From Dastarcus helophoroides (Eukaryota; Arthropoda; Insecta; Coleoptera; Bothrideridae), in NCBI GenBank assembly GCA_028583605.1, contig CM053325.1, positions 47,624,987 through 47,688,986 on the forward strand: a stretch of 64,000 nucleotides of DNA. Reading direction: 5' to 3'. A program made the position numbers and the translations under genes. The notes beneath the pieces were generated by a model. That model had not been told where the DNA came from. It saw only the letters and a list, made by a program, of their open reading frames with translations, and made no database searches. Shown piece by piece: positions 25,501 through 32,289 of the stretch (its first letter is position 1; each line of letters starts with the position of its first letter).

Positions 25501-26518
25501 ATATAAATTCTTCAAAAATTACTCTTTTAATAAAAAAAATGGGATTTGCATTGTAGAGTCAACGGCTAGTGTAATTAAGTGTGGTTAATTTTTACTACGT
25601 TTTATTAAGTTTACCTATACTTCCTAGAATTACTTTTATTTTAGAAAGTTTGACTTATTTTTCCAAATTACAGATTTGTGCTGTAAATTTTGAGTTTATA
25701 TAATCTCTTCGACTTTTCATTCGAAGTTCAGATTTTAATCTCTAAATGTTGAGTTTCTTTCCCAACTATTTTAAGTTCTTTTATAAACTTCTAGCTTCAC
25801 TGAAATTTTGACTCTAATCTTGAACATTTTTTAGGCTTAAACTAGACATTTTTTTTTAATTTGCACTTCGAAATTGAACTCGTATTATCTTCTTTTTTCT
25901 CTCAAATTTTTACTTTTTCTAGGAGTTTTCAATTTAATTTTGAAAGTATTATTTTTTTCTTCTACTTTATATTAACATTTAGACTTTACTTCAAATTTTT
26001 ACTTGATCGCAAAATTTCACTATTTTCTCGAAATAACACTTGCATTGACTGGGGGGAAGAATTTAAATTTCTTCATAGAATAATATTTTCAATAATCAAA
26101 TATACATAAAATAACTTACCAGTCCTGACACATTCTTCAGTTAAGCAAACCTCTTTTTTTGTCTCTGTAAAAACAGACAAAAATCAAAAGTATGTGTAAT
26201 TAAAAACCAAATAATAAAACGCTCACCTAAGCAAGTCTTATTTTTTGTACTTAATAGCATTAGTAAAAGAACACTACTAAAAATAATGAGTGCCAAAACA
26301 GATGCAAATAAACATTTTTCTTTGATTTGCTTAGTCTGAGGTAGCACCATGGTTTTGGTTTTGTTTCCTTGAACTTGAACCACCGTTGCAACAGGTGACG
26401 AGGAGAGTAGCGTTCCTTCTGCAGTATTTTTTGTTGTCAAATAACCATTATAAGATTTGTCTATCACAGATACGTCTCCTAATTGGATAGGGCCGTTGTT
26501 GTCCGGGAATTTTTTCAT
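1293..26518 (-). CDS. Neprilysin-like M13 zinc metalloendopeptidase, 13 coding exons
   Basis: Joined exons: 26518-26227, 26164-26120, 25463-25302, 25198-25115, 22405-22200, 16154-15975, 15704-15493, 14492-14276, 11388-11206, 10894-10732, 8474-8355, 1936-1740, 1565-1293. Every junction has GT..AG and phases agree, giving 2334 nt (777 residues plus stop), the usual neprilysin size. Residues 1-68 are a cytoplasmic tail, 70-90 one hydrophobic membrane anchor with no cleavable signal, and the rest an extracellular peptidase. Seen: NAFY (571-574, substrate binding), HEITH (612-616, two zinc ligands and the catalytic Glu), ENIAD (674-678, third zinc ligand) and a terminal CSVW. Such enzymes cleave extracellular peptides on the amino side of hydrophobic residues. 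All catalytic residues are intact. Which insect neprilysin paralogue this is cannot be told. Introns up to about 6.4 kb are packed with transposons. Confidence 0.96.
1740..1936 (-). CDS. Neprilysin coding exon 12 (third zinc ligand)
   Basis: [19 protein letters not shown] to GLKQSFR, with GENIADNGG: Glu674 is the third zinc ligand and Asp678 orients the catalytic His. Acceptor TTTTCAG, donor GTAAGT. The intron to exon 11 is 6.4 kb and full of mobile DNA. Confidence 0.95.
1937..3178. other. Neprilysin intron 12 (3' part), nothing recognised
   Basis: No coding similarity. A G+C-richer patch at 2620-2760 contains TGACGT words and short ORFs but no motif I can name. Confidence 0.4.
3179..3476. 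mobile_element. Mariner-like MITE, 298 bp
   Basis: Terminal inverted repeats CAGTGTGTCCCA flanked by TA on both sides (3177-3178 and 3477-3478). The arms extend inward (GTACT..., and the inverted word GCTTGATCTTAAATCAC), so the copy folds into a long hairpin. No coding sequence. Confidence 0.82.
3480..4030. other. Intronic spacer, nothing recognised
   Basis: A+T-rich, with a GTGACGTCAC palindrome at about 3763 and no ORF of note. Confidence 0.35.
4033..5155. mobile_element. Fold-back element, arms of about 500 bp
   Basis: The left half (from GCTGTCCGGAAAGTAATGG) matches the reverse complement of the right half (ending GGACCCAGCC inverted near 5122) almost to the centre near 4595, with about 80-90% identity by eye. 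Matching blocks include AAACGGTGCATTGTATCAA, TTGCTCTATCATAATT and TAACTTCTAAACGAGGCAC. The mariner-like outer end suggests a Tc1/mariner-derived fold-back. The ORFs inside are by-products. Confidence 0.85.
5405..6030 (-). pseudogene. Tc1-like transposase fossil
   Basis: Minus-strand translation shows [20 protein letters not shown] (the middle of the DDE domain) and, in another frame, [19 protein letters not shown], the classic Tc1 C terminus. Upstream VSLMFRDE recalls the first catalytic Asp block. Several stops and frameshifts; not functional. Inserted in the long neprilysin intron 11. Confidence 0.8.
6035..7175. other. Intronic spacer, nothing recognised
   Basis: No coding similarity, inverted repeats or arrays that I could support. 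Confidence 0.35.
7180..7960 (-). pseudogene. R2-like non-LTR retrotransposon reverse transcriptase fossil
   Basis: The open piece 7758-7375 reads [20 protein letters not shown] ... EEAYKYWGV ... [10 protein letters not shown] ... [11 protein letters not shown], the thumb region of R2/NeSL-type LINEs (EFGLDKCA...YKYLG...LSGKN...YSFGV). Just upstream, in another frame, the catalytic box usually read YMDDLKLYA is YNNNLKLHA: both Asp are Asn. The 7367-7179 segment continues the domain in another frame ([15 protein letters not shown] for LYLPR..GGRG). Dead. Confidence 0.82.
8058..8147. mobile_element. G+C-rich hairpin MITE, about 90 bp
   Basis: Ends GG(C/A)CCTTTACACT(T/G)ACA in inverted orientation around a G+C-rich centre with CGCGCTCGC and CCCGCGGG. 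It contrasts sharply with the A+T-rich flanks. No clear target duplication. Confidence 0.6.
8355..8474 (-). CDS. Neprilysin coding exon 11 (zinc site HEITH)
   Basis: [20 protein letters not shown], then [24 protein letters not shown] carries two zinc-binding His residues and the catalytic Glu. Acceptor TTATAG, donor GTTAGT. The exon before it is 2.3 kb away, across an inserted hAT-like element. Confidence 0.95.
8782..10493. mobile_element. hAT-like element with A+T array core
   Basis: Left end TAGTAATGTAACGAATATTGG, right end inverted TAGGGATGTAACGAATGTTGG. Both subterminal parts carry GCATTCGC/ATTCGC words. The core (about 9170-10400) is the degenerate A+T array. No transposase ORF. An 8 bp target duplication is not evident. 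Inserted between neprilysin exons 10 and 11. Confidence 0.75.
9170..10400. repeat. A+T array inside the 8782 element
   Basis: Quasi-periodic TTTCTCAAAATTTCGACTTT-type units at about 18-22 nt spacing, strongly diverged. The ORF at 9958-10185 is a by-product. Confidence 0.7.
10732..10894 (-). CDS. Neprilysin coding exon 10 (substrate-binding NAFY)
   Basis: [13 protein letters not shown] to NPNKNDI. It contains VVNAFYNP, the M13 NA(Y/F)Y substrate-binding motif at residues 571-574. Acceptor TTTTTACAG, donor GTGAGT. Confidence 0.94.
11206..11388 (-). CDS. Neprilysin coding exon 9
   Basis: Sixty-one codons, [20 protein letters not shown] to LIKEYTT, containing I...F...L....WMD.ET...A..KA typical of M13 enzymes. 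Phase 0 both ends, acceptor TTTCATCAG, donor GTAAGT. Confidence 0.94.
11389..12322. other. Neprilysin intron 8 (3' part), nothing recognised
   Basis: A+T-rich intron sequence without coding similarity. The region just before 12323 includes poly-T runs. Confidence 0.35.
12323..13698. mobile_element. Non-autonomous DNA transposon with A+T array core, TAA duplication
   Basis: Inverted ends GGGG(C/T)C(A/G)TCC(A/G)TAAA...GTCAC over about 24 bp, 18 of 24 positions matching, with TAA on both sides (12320-12322, 13699-13701). A 3 bp TAA duplication suggests the PIF/Harbinger group, an inference. The core at 12410-13270 is the degenerate array. No transposase. Confidence 0.72.
12410..13270. repeat. 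A+T array inside the 12323 element
   Basis: Units such as AATTTTGAGGGAAAATAGACG and GATTTTGAAGAAAAGTCG at about 20 nt spacing, all in purine-rich orientation on the plus strand. Confidence 0.7.
13702..14275. other. Intronic spacer
   Basis: Contains a poly-G run near 13815 and the words GGGCCCCCACC/AGCTTAGGGCC, which look like transposon-end debris but could not be paired. No gene. Confidence 0.3.
14276..14492 (-). CDS. Neprilysin coding exon 8
   Basis: Encodes [18 protein letters not shown] to KDNFNNESK, including the conserved NY..WR and R...C. of M13 proteases. Acceptor CTTTTTAG. The donor GTAAAA is slightly off consensus. Confidence 0.93.
14665..15335 (+). mobile_element. Mariner deletion derivative, 671 bp
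   Basis: 17 bp inverted ends CGAGGTATG(G/T)CAGAAAA (one mismatch) with TA target duplications at 14663-14664 and 15336-15337. Inside, [20 protein letters not shown] (ATG at 14870) is joined directly to the C-terminal part of a mariner transposase, so most of the DDE domain is deleted. Confidence 0.88.
14870..15307 (+). pseudogene. Internally deleted mariner transposase
   Basis: The N terminus starts at 14870. After the deletion, frames showing [11 protein letters not shown] and later [15 protein letters not shown], then [10 protein letters not shown] match mariner C termini (I.LV..PYSPDLSP...W..C....G.YFEG). It includes frameshifts and ends TAA at 15305. Confidence 0.78.
15493..15704 (-). 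CDS. Neprilysin coding exon 7
   Basis: Encodes [20 protein letters not shown] to [10 protein letters not shown]. It follows exon 6 in phase (FERRLAN then ASLPEADR). Acceptor TTTTTTAAG, donor GTGAGA, phase 2 at the 3' end. Confidence 0.93.
15975..16154 (-). CDS. Neprilysin coding exon 6
   Basis: Sixty codons from [15 protein letters not shown] to [18 protein letters not shown] is the M13 family signature. Phase 0 both ends, acceptor TTGCAG, donor GTAAGA. Confidence 0.94.
16300..17220 (-). pseudogene. Jockey-like LINE reverse transcriptase fragment
   Basis: Minus-strand frames show [14 protein letters not shown] (RT motif PQGSVLSP.LF), then [34 protein letters not shown] and [11 protein letters not shown], the C-terminal block of insect LINE polymerases. 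Many frameshifts and stops. Same family as the fragments at 34300 and 52110. Lies in neprilysin intron 5. Confidence 0.8.
18129..18165. repeat. Perfect 18 bp hairpin inside the hAT element
   Basis: TTCTTGGAATCATATCGG, one base, then its exact reverse complement. It sits about 190 bp from the left terminus, upstream of the transposase. Confidence 0.9.
18374..20219 (+). pseudogene. hAT transposase (BED finger plus hATC dimerisation domain), disabled
   Basis: ATG at 18374 opens a BED zinc finger ([12 protein letters not shown]...HNHLKTVH). A frameshift at an A8 run near 18520 ends it early. Further blocks follow in varying frames: [35 protein letters not shown], 19136-19645 ([13 protein letters not shown]) and 19920-20219 with the hATC signature [11 protein letters not shown]. 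At least five disruptions; not functional. Confidence 0.92.
21146..21232. repeat. Imperfect hairpin, arms about 40 bp
   Basis: GCACAACTCGAGCGGATTTT pairs with AGAGCGGATATG...GTTGTAC inverted, around a CGAACGATTTCGTTC centre. Probably a tiny MITE. Confidence 0.65.
21397..21558. repeat. Fold-back, arms about 68 bp
   Basis: The left arm contains GAGCAAATAATCGAGAAAA and CACGAATCTGAAGTC; the right arm is the inverted match with GAGCAAATAATCAAGAAAA and CACGAATCTTAAGTC. About 85% identical by eye. Confidence 0.75.
22200..22405 (-). CDS. Neprilysin coding exon 5
   Basis: Encodes [20 protein letters not shown] through VTKSDW to [11 protein letters not shown], matching the M13 block around LGGWPV and D.KNS..NI.Q. 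Acceptor CCCTTTCTAG, donor GTGGGC. Confidence 0.93.
22406..23884. other. Neprilysin intron 4 (5' part), little recognised
   Basis: ACCGGTACCGAACCGGTAC near 23036 resembles a palindromic transposon end but has no partner here. No coding similarity otherwise. Confidence 0.35.
23885..24386. mobile_element. AGAGACCTGCACGAGT MITE, short form, about 0.5 kb
   Basis: 16 bp inverted ends AGAGACCTGCACGAGT. The subterminal right part has a hairpin built on CGATGCCGATTAC/GTAATCGGCATCG. Same family as 60185-63235, but without an A+T array. No convincing target duplication. Confidence 0.85.
24480..25010. repeat. A+T-rich array-like block
   Basis: Starts at an 11-base G run. Words such as TTTTAATTTCAAAATTTTTAG recur at about 20 nt spacing. 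Element ends could not be found. The ORFs here are by-products. Confidence 0.5.
25115..25198 (-). CDS. Neprilysin coding exon 4
   Basis: An 84 nt exon encoding [18 protein letters not shown] followed by TFYNTCMDI, the conserved M13 block (KA..FY..CMD). Acceptor TTTTCAG, donor GTAAGT, phase 1 both sides. Confidence 0.92.
25302..25463 (-). CDS. Neprilysin coding exon 3
   Basis: Encodes [20 protein letters not shown] and the following [15 protein letters not shown], the M13 N-terminal signature (DPC.DFF.YACG.W). Phase 1 on both sides, acceptor CATTTCAG, donor GTATTT. Confidence 0.93.
25640..26060. repeat. A+T-rich array-like block in neprilysin intron 2
   Basis: Recurring AAATTTTGACT/TTTCGACTTT words at about 18-22 nt. 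Occupies most of the intron between exons 2 and 3. Confidence 0.5.
26120..26164 (-). CDS. Neprilysin coding exon 2 (45 nt microexon)
   Basis: Acceptor TTTTTACAG and donor GTAAGT bound a 45 nt exon in compatible phase. It adds 15 residues including [10 protein letters not shown], the Cys motif that opens the M13 ectodomain, so it is needed for a normal protein. Confidence 0.88.
26227..26518 (-). CDS. Neprilysin coding exon 1 (start, tail, membrane anchor)
   Basis: ATG at 26518-26516 has A at -3. The exon encodes a polar tail and the hydrophobic segment at residues 70-90, then NKTCL. It ends in phase 1 before a GTGAGC donor. A short upstream ORF stops ten bases before this ATG. Confidence 0.9.
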
Positions 26519-26650
26519 TCTCTTAAAGTTACTTTAAAATTGGAAGGCTGTTGGGGTGAAACGAAATGAGCATATTGATTAGGAAATCTCTGTTCGTTTG
26601 TTCTTCATCCATTGAAATTGTTTTCAGCAAATTCAATCAGTATGTCGTAT
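26519..26650 (-). other. Neprilysin 5' leader exon with upstream ORF
   Basis: A good acceptor (TGATTTCCAG) ends at 26651, so the leader probably begins at 26650 as the untranslated part of exon 1. It holds an upstream ORF of 27 codons plus stop (26612 down to 26529), which ends ten bases before the main ATG. Its ATG has T at -3 and G at +4, a middling context. Confidence 0.6.
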
Positions 26651-28052
26651 CTGGAAATCAAAATTTAATGTTATATTAATATAATCTAAAATTGAAAGAA
26701 AAAGATGCCGAAAATGTTCAAAATGATAATAATTTTTTTAGGATGTATTAAGGTTAGAACAAAACGACTTATAGCTACGCAGAAGAAACCCACTAAATGC
26801 TAGGAAGTGTGTGATAATAATTGTTATTACTATTATTCTGGGGTAGGTTTTCCCCACTACGTATTACCAAAACTTTCGTCTGTTGTACACAGCTATAAGA
26901 TCCGTTCTTTTGAAAAATTCCAGATCCTCTTTTATGGACGTTTACGTTTCTGCTATGGGCCTTAGGTTCACTAGCATGATCCCAAAGTCGAAAGTCAGTT
27001 CGGTAGGCTAGTTACTTTGTGATCCTTTAGGATTTTGGTTATGAAAATGAATCATAACAACAATTTCGAGCAAAGATGCTCTGTGAAAACTTGAGCAATA
27101 CTGTGACAAACTAACACAAAACACAAACCAAAAAAGGTACAGTGTAGGTGGTGAGGGTAGAGGCTCAACTACGGGTCAGGGTTCAAATGAGGATCGAAGG
27201 GAAAGACTTTCAACTGCAATAACTAATTAGAACATCAACTGGGATTTTTTACATTATGTTTTTAAATCGTTAGCTTTTGGGACAGATTTAAAATAACATG
27301 CAGCTGGTGATCTTTTAAAGCGGCCCTGGGGCAGAGCAGCAGAACTGTAGAAAAATACTCTAATCTTATAAAGACAAAAAAAAACAAAATCTAAAACTTA
27401 AAGGTTTGCTGGTTTGCGGGGCATCATCCACAAGGAATTTATGCCCAAATCCCAACCCACAATTTTTACAAAGTACTTCTCTCTATTGGTCTATTGTATC
27501 TGATCAAACACATGGATGGTTTGATGAAATGTAGCTCGGTCACATTGATTTGGATTTTAGTTTTCGAGAACTATAACTGTCGCGTTTTAACCTCCTTAAT
27601 CATCAGTCTTGAGAATAATTTTTCCAAGATTGTAAGTTCACTTTAAAGAAAACTATTTTGGGACAGTAACGGACACTGAAAAATCTCAACCTATCACTTG
27701 AAGGCGATTTCAAAATCTGGGCTTCAGTAATGTTGTGAAGAGAGGAAAACCCTCTTTAGTGGCGACTACTTTAAAGAAAACAATGCATAATAACAATATA
27801 AAAAACAGTATCCAGACTTTATTTTAAAAAATCCATATTTTCCGTTTGTTAGACAGATTTTTGCTGCGAAGAAACTGTTTATAGATGCATTCAACTTGCA
27901 AGAAATTGCAATATTAAAAAAAATCCTTTGTTTGAAATATCTATACTTATATTACAAACTATAGTGGAGAACTTTGAGTAATTATTTTTATTTCTTCTTC
28001 TTCCTTTTCTATTTTAGGCGGACCCCCTGTTTATTCTTCGTTCATTTGCCTG
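26651..28052. other. Upstream of neprilysin leader exon, nothing recognised
   Basis: Probably an intron of the 5'UTR. No coding similarity that I can support. Confidence 0.35.
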
Positions 28053-28545
28053 TTATTGTATATTCAAGTTGTCGCTCCATCTTTTTCGAGGTAGTCCCAC
28101 GTTCCTGCCTCCCAGTGATGATTTATCACGGGTAATTTTCACTATTCGTCTTTCATCCACTTTGCTTATGTGATCTTTCCACTCCCTTTTTCTGTTCAGC
28201 ACCCAGCTGTTAATATTATCTACCTTACATGTGTTCCTTATATTTTCATTTCTTTCTCTGTTGAGGAGTGTTTTCGCAGTTATTCTGCGAAGTACCTTCA
28301 TTTCTGTTGATTCTAGTAGAGGTTCAGTTTTCGTTGCTTCTGGTCTAGTTTCTGCTGTATATGTCATGATGGACCTTATTGTTGCTTTATGAATTCGGGC
28401 TTTGGTGTCAATTCCAATTCTTTTATTGTATCATATGGTATCATTAAGACATTCTGCTACCCTCGCTACTTTTATTGCCTGTTCTCTCACCTCTGCTTCC
28501 ACATCACCATAGCTCAAGATCTCTATGCCATCTCTTTAATTATAT
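28053..28545 (-). pseudogene. RTE-type LINE endonuclease-reverse transcriptase, C-terminal fragment
   Basis: Minus-strand reading: EILSYGDVEAEVREQAIKVA, then one TGA in place of Trp, then IHKATIRSIMTYTAETRP, LLESTEMKVLRRITAKTLL, and WVLNRKREWKDHISK to GLPRKRWSDNL. This order is the hallmark C terminus of insect RTE/BovB-like LINEs. Nearly intact, so fairly young, but truncated. Confidence 0.88.
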
Positions 28546-28549
28546 GTGA

Positions 28550-30344
28550 ATATAATATTATTCAAATTTAAAATTAGCCCTTGAACAAATTGAACGGAGA
28601 AAAGGTATGTGCAAATAAAAAGCTCCTAGAAAATACAATCCCGCAACAAAATTTCAATCCCGATATTTGCGGATATTTGCAGCATTCCGAAGGTGTTCCA
28701 ATCAGGCAACCTACACTAGCCATTCAAAAACAATGACCCTACATTGCCGATGAGAACATTTCTTCCCCTTTCGGATTTTGTGCTCCTTCCAAAACAATTC
28801 TATATCCGCCGTTGAATCTGCAGTAGCCAAATTTATATCAGGGTATAAAAAAGCTACTTAATCTGGCTTGATGAGACGATTGAATTTTACGATGGCTTTG
28901 CCAGTGTTTGTGGTAATCCTGATGCCATCTTTATCAATAGCGAAACCGTTTTCTAACATAAGTTAATAATTAGAAAATGCATGAAAAATGTTTATTATTA
29001 TGTGTATAGCTTTTGTTTCTTGAATATGTCTAGCAGTGAAACATCAGAGTACATTACATTTCCCGTTTGTGGTTATCGTATTTTAGTTTCGAAAGATCTT
29101 GAATAAACTTATTTTCATAGCTGTGAAATAAGAATTAGAAGAAGGTAAATTATAACTATAACCAACAACTATAAAAGATCTCAAATCCGAAGTTTAGAAA
29201 ATCCGGAATGATAGACCAGTTTCGACACTATGAGAGGGATTCCTGCGTGACTCCATAAATCCCGCTCGATTTAGATTCAGTAATCCCGCAAATAGCGTGC
29301 GGGGCCCTGGCATCCAGATGGTTCATTCTCTAACTTCTACATTTCTATGTGAGGTCTAGCTTATATTAATATATAATAACCGATCAATTTATTATTCAAT
29401 AAAGTAGGTGAGTTTACTGTGACAGATTCATGTTGACATGTCGCCAAAATCTCTTGTATGTACAAAATCTTCCTACATGGGGACTTGATTTTTGCAATTC
29501 AGTTTTACATAATTTGTATGTAACATTAATAATAGAAAACTTAACTCATTGCTAATTCAAATTCCCTTAATCATAACTTTTTCGTGAGCTATATTAAATC
29601 GAAGACAACTCGCACTATCCTATAAAAACATTATTCGTTTTCATGGCTAAAAAAACAAATTACTTAAACAATCGAATAACCTCTTGTTGCGGAGATAATT
29701 TTTGTAAAAATCATACGAATTTTTTTGCATCAGAGAGCCTGTTTGTGAGATCTGAGAGTGAATTGATTAATTTTTCAACCCAATAGGATTATGGGGGTCA
29801 TTCTTCCAATACCCTTCCATAGAGACACACCCGTGTATTTCGTGAGCGATGGTATCTTCTTTGGCAGAAAGACTAATATTTTTATATTTCAGAGTAAACT
29901 GCGGTAAAACATAGCGGAAAAAGAAAACCCACTGAAAAATAATTTTTATTTCTAAAATTATTTTTGCAATTATCGTTAATAAAAATAGTTTTATCACACT
30001 TTACATCTATATATCATATTTTATTTAGTAATTAGATATAGACATCGTAGGTTGTATTTGCATTTTAATTTAAGAAATAGAGTCCATAATAGCATTAAAT
30101 ATTTTTAATATCCGAAAAGTATTTAGTGTATTCCGCTAAAATTGGAGTAATACAGCGTTTCAGTGCTCAAAAATGTGTGTTTATGTATCTTTTAGGTTAA
30201 GAATTTAAAAATATTATCGTTTGTAAGGAATCAATAATAAAACGGAAATCACAGTAAGTATTTCACTACCTGCACATATAATGCTGAAAATGTTATTCTC
30301 GGTCATCCTTTACATGACATACTTGAGTGTTAATTATAGTTGGT
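28550..30344. other. Intergenic or 5'UTR-intron sequence with repeat debris
   Basis: AATCCCGCAA-type words near 28640 and 29290 suggest ends of an old element. A 76-codon minus ORF at 29997-29767 has no recognisable domain. Confidence 0.35.
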
Positions 30345-30530
30345 ATACTTAGGAGTTGATGTAATAATACAAATCGATCGACGAGCTGCACCTTCCACGC
30401 ACGCTACTTCACAGCAAACTGAAAACTGATTACAGCTGAAAGCTAGAATAGGCGCTCACTGAAATGCTGAAACTGAAATAGTCTGCTAAATGTTTCCTCT
30501 TCTATCCCTCAATTCTCCTTATATCCCATC
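30345..30530 (-). promoter_or_regulatory. Candidate neprilysin promoter and noncoding first exon
   Basis: A locally G+C-richer stretch with a TATA-like GATATAAGG on the minus strand near 30523 and a TCAGTT initiator-like word at 30476-30471, about 48 bases downstream, farther than usual. A possible donor (AAGTATAC) lies near 30345. The link to the neprilysin leader 3.7 kb away is inference from strand, position and composition only. Confidence 0.28.
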
Positions 30531-31535
30531 GAAAGCCAACCACCTGTCTGTCGGAAGTGGTCGGAAAAACGATTTTACTTTACTCATTATCTCTAGTTCG
30601 GAAAAAGTCAACACTTGAAGCAGTCAAGATTATCCTTTTTGAACTAGTTATCAATGAACTTAAAAATATTTCACTTCATGCAGCTTCTAATATTGGAACG
30701 TTTTTGACAAATAAAATCCAGAAGTTGATTTTAGGTTTATCACTTTACCACATAGCTAATTCCTAATCGACAATAAATCCATAGGCCAACAAAAAAATTA
30801 TTTATGAAAACTTTTTAAACAAATTCATCTAAATCTCATGTGCTTTTGGGTACTGAAACTGTATCTGGTATCAGTTTTTTTTGTATCATTCACTGTTCTC
30901 TTACAATATGGAATTGTTTATATTTCAGAATAGGGAAAATTTGATACATAAGAAATAAAAACATTTAATTTAAACCGTACTTTTATTAGCTACTAATATT
31001 TTAGGTACTTATTCATTTGTGTTTCCTTTTTCGTTTCTTTGTGAAGTTCCTTGTGTATAGCTTTTTCTCGGGTGTGATGCATTTTGTAGTTCTATATGAC
31101 GGAACCAACATGTTGATCACAAAATAAATAACCGAAAGGTTAACTCTGTTCAGCCGACCGTTTGGTCCCGTTACCTTTGAGCTCCTCTAGGTTGAAAATC
31201 TAATTTGAAACTGCTCAGTGCAGTAGAGATGGAAAGTTTCCGAGATATTAAAGGTATCGAATCCGGCTATATATCCAGTTGTATGGCTCATTTTCTTTAA
31301 GATTGAAGTTTAATATTTGATTCTACCAATTTTATTGTAGGATTTAATTCTTTAAAAAAATTCAAACAATTACTCAAATAATATCATAACATTATAATTG
31401 AAATAATATGCGATGCGCCTATGTAAAAAAGCAATTTATAATAATTCGAGGTCACGGGTTGTCGGCATCAACCACAAAGAAATAAGGCGAGAGTTAACCT
31501 TCTGGTTGTTATGTATTTTGTGATGTTGATATTCC
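30531..31535. other. Intergenic, nothing recognised
   Basis: Short random ORFs only. Confidence 0.35.
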
Positions 31536-31539
31536 TCCG

Positions 31540-32200
31540 GCCCTGATACTGCTTTCCGTCTCCTTTATGTCCTGGTGGAACTGTTCCCACTGTTCTTTAC
31601 TCACAATGTCCAAGTTTTTGGGAAAAAAATCAAGATGTTTGTGCAAAAAGTGGACTTTCTAAGGTCACCAAACAACCCCGATTTTTGAACTTGTCTATCA
31701 TATTAGCTACGAAAAGTTCACAGTTAGGGACTTTTACATTGCCCCAAATTTTAGCTACAATCTCTTTAAATAATATCCAAGCCTTCTTTTCCTTTTTAAT
31801 AATCCTTTCTTCAAAGTTGGAATCATGTTCTGAATATTAGACTCAACGAAAACCTTTTAGTTTAGTTTGGCTTGTGATAAATAAGGAAATTTTTTACAGA
31901 AATATTGAAAACTTTCACCATCTTTGGGTTAGACATTTACAAATTGTTTTGGAACATAGAAACCTTTTAAATCCTTTTTGTAGACCAAGGATCATGGAAA
32001 CAACTTTTAAATCTTTATATAGCATCCAATTGCGAGGTGAATGGTTATTTTTCAATAAAATCATATAAAGATTTTCGTAAGTTTCCTTCATATGGACAGA
32101 ATGAGAAATAGCCAACCTTATAAGCTTATAACATTCTTATTTTATTGCCAACTTGATAACTTTTGAATGATAAACAATAAACTTTTTACGTTTTAAATAT
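31540..32200 (-). pseudogene. Fossil of a repetitive uncharacterised insect gene family (HSVHMKETYENL type)
   Basis: Minus-strand 32115-31915 reads ISHSVHMKETYENLYMILLK then WMLYKDLKVVSMILGLQKG. After a gap, 31690-31550 reads KVHFLHKHLDFFPKNLDIVS then EQWEQFHQDIKETES. I recognise both blocks, in this order, from a multi-copy uncharacterised protein family in insects and other invertebrates (HSVHMKETYEN...DLKV...LDFFP.N.G..S.E.GERFHQDI). It behaves like a transposon gene. Broken by stops and frameshifts; function unknown. Confidence 0.65.
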
Positions 32201-32289
32201 TAAATGAACAAAATTGGAGGGTGATGCGGCCTTTTTATTACTATTTTCGGCCTCAATACACCAAAAAACAGGAATTAACTAAAGTTATT

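Noticed and set aside
29767..29997. Minus ORF with AHEIHGC, at first sight like the neprilysin HEITHG zinc site
   Set aside because: It reads HEIHG, not HExxH, and lies upstream of the gene start; surrounding residues do not align with M13. No domain recognised.
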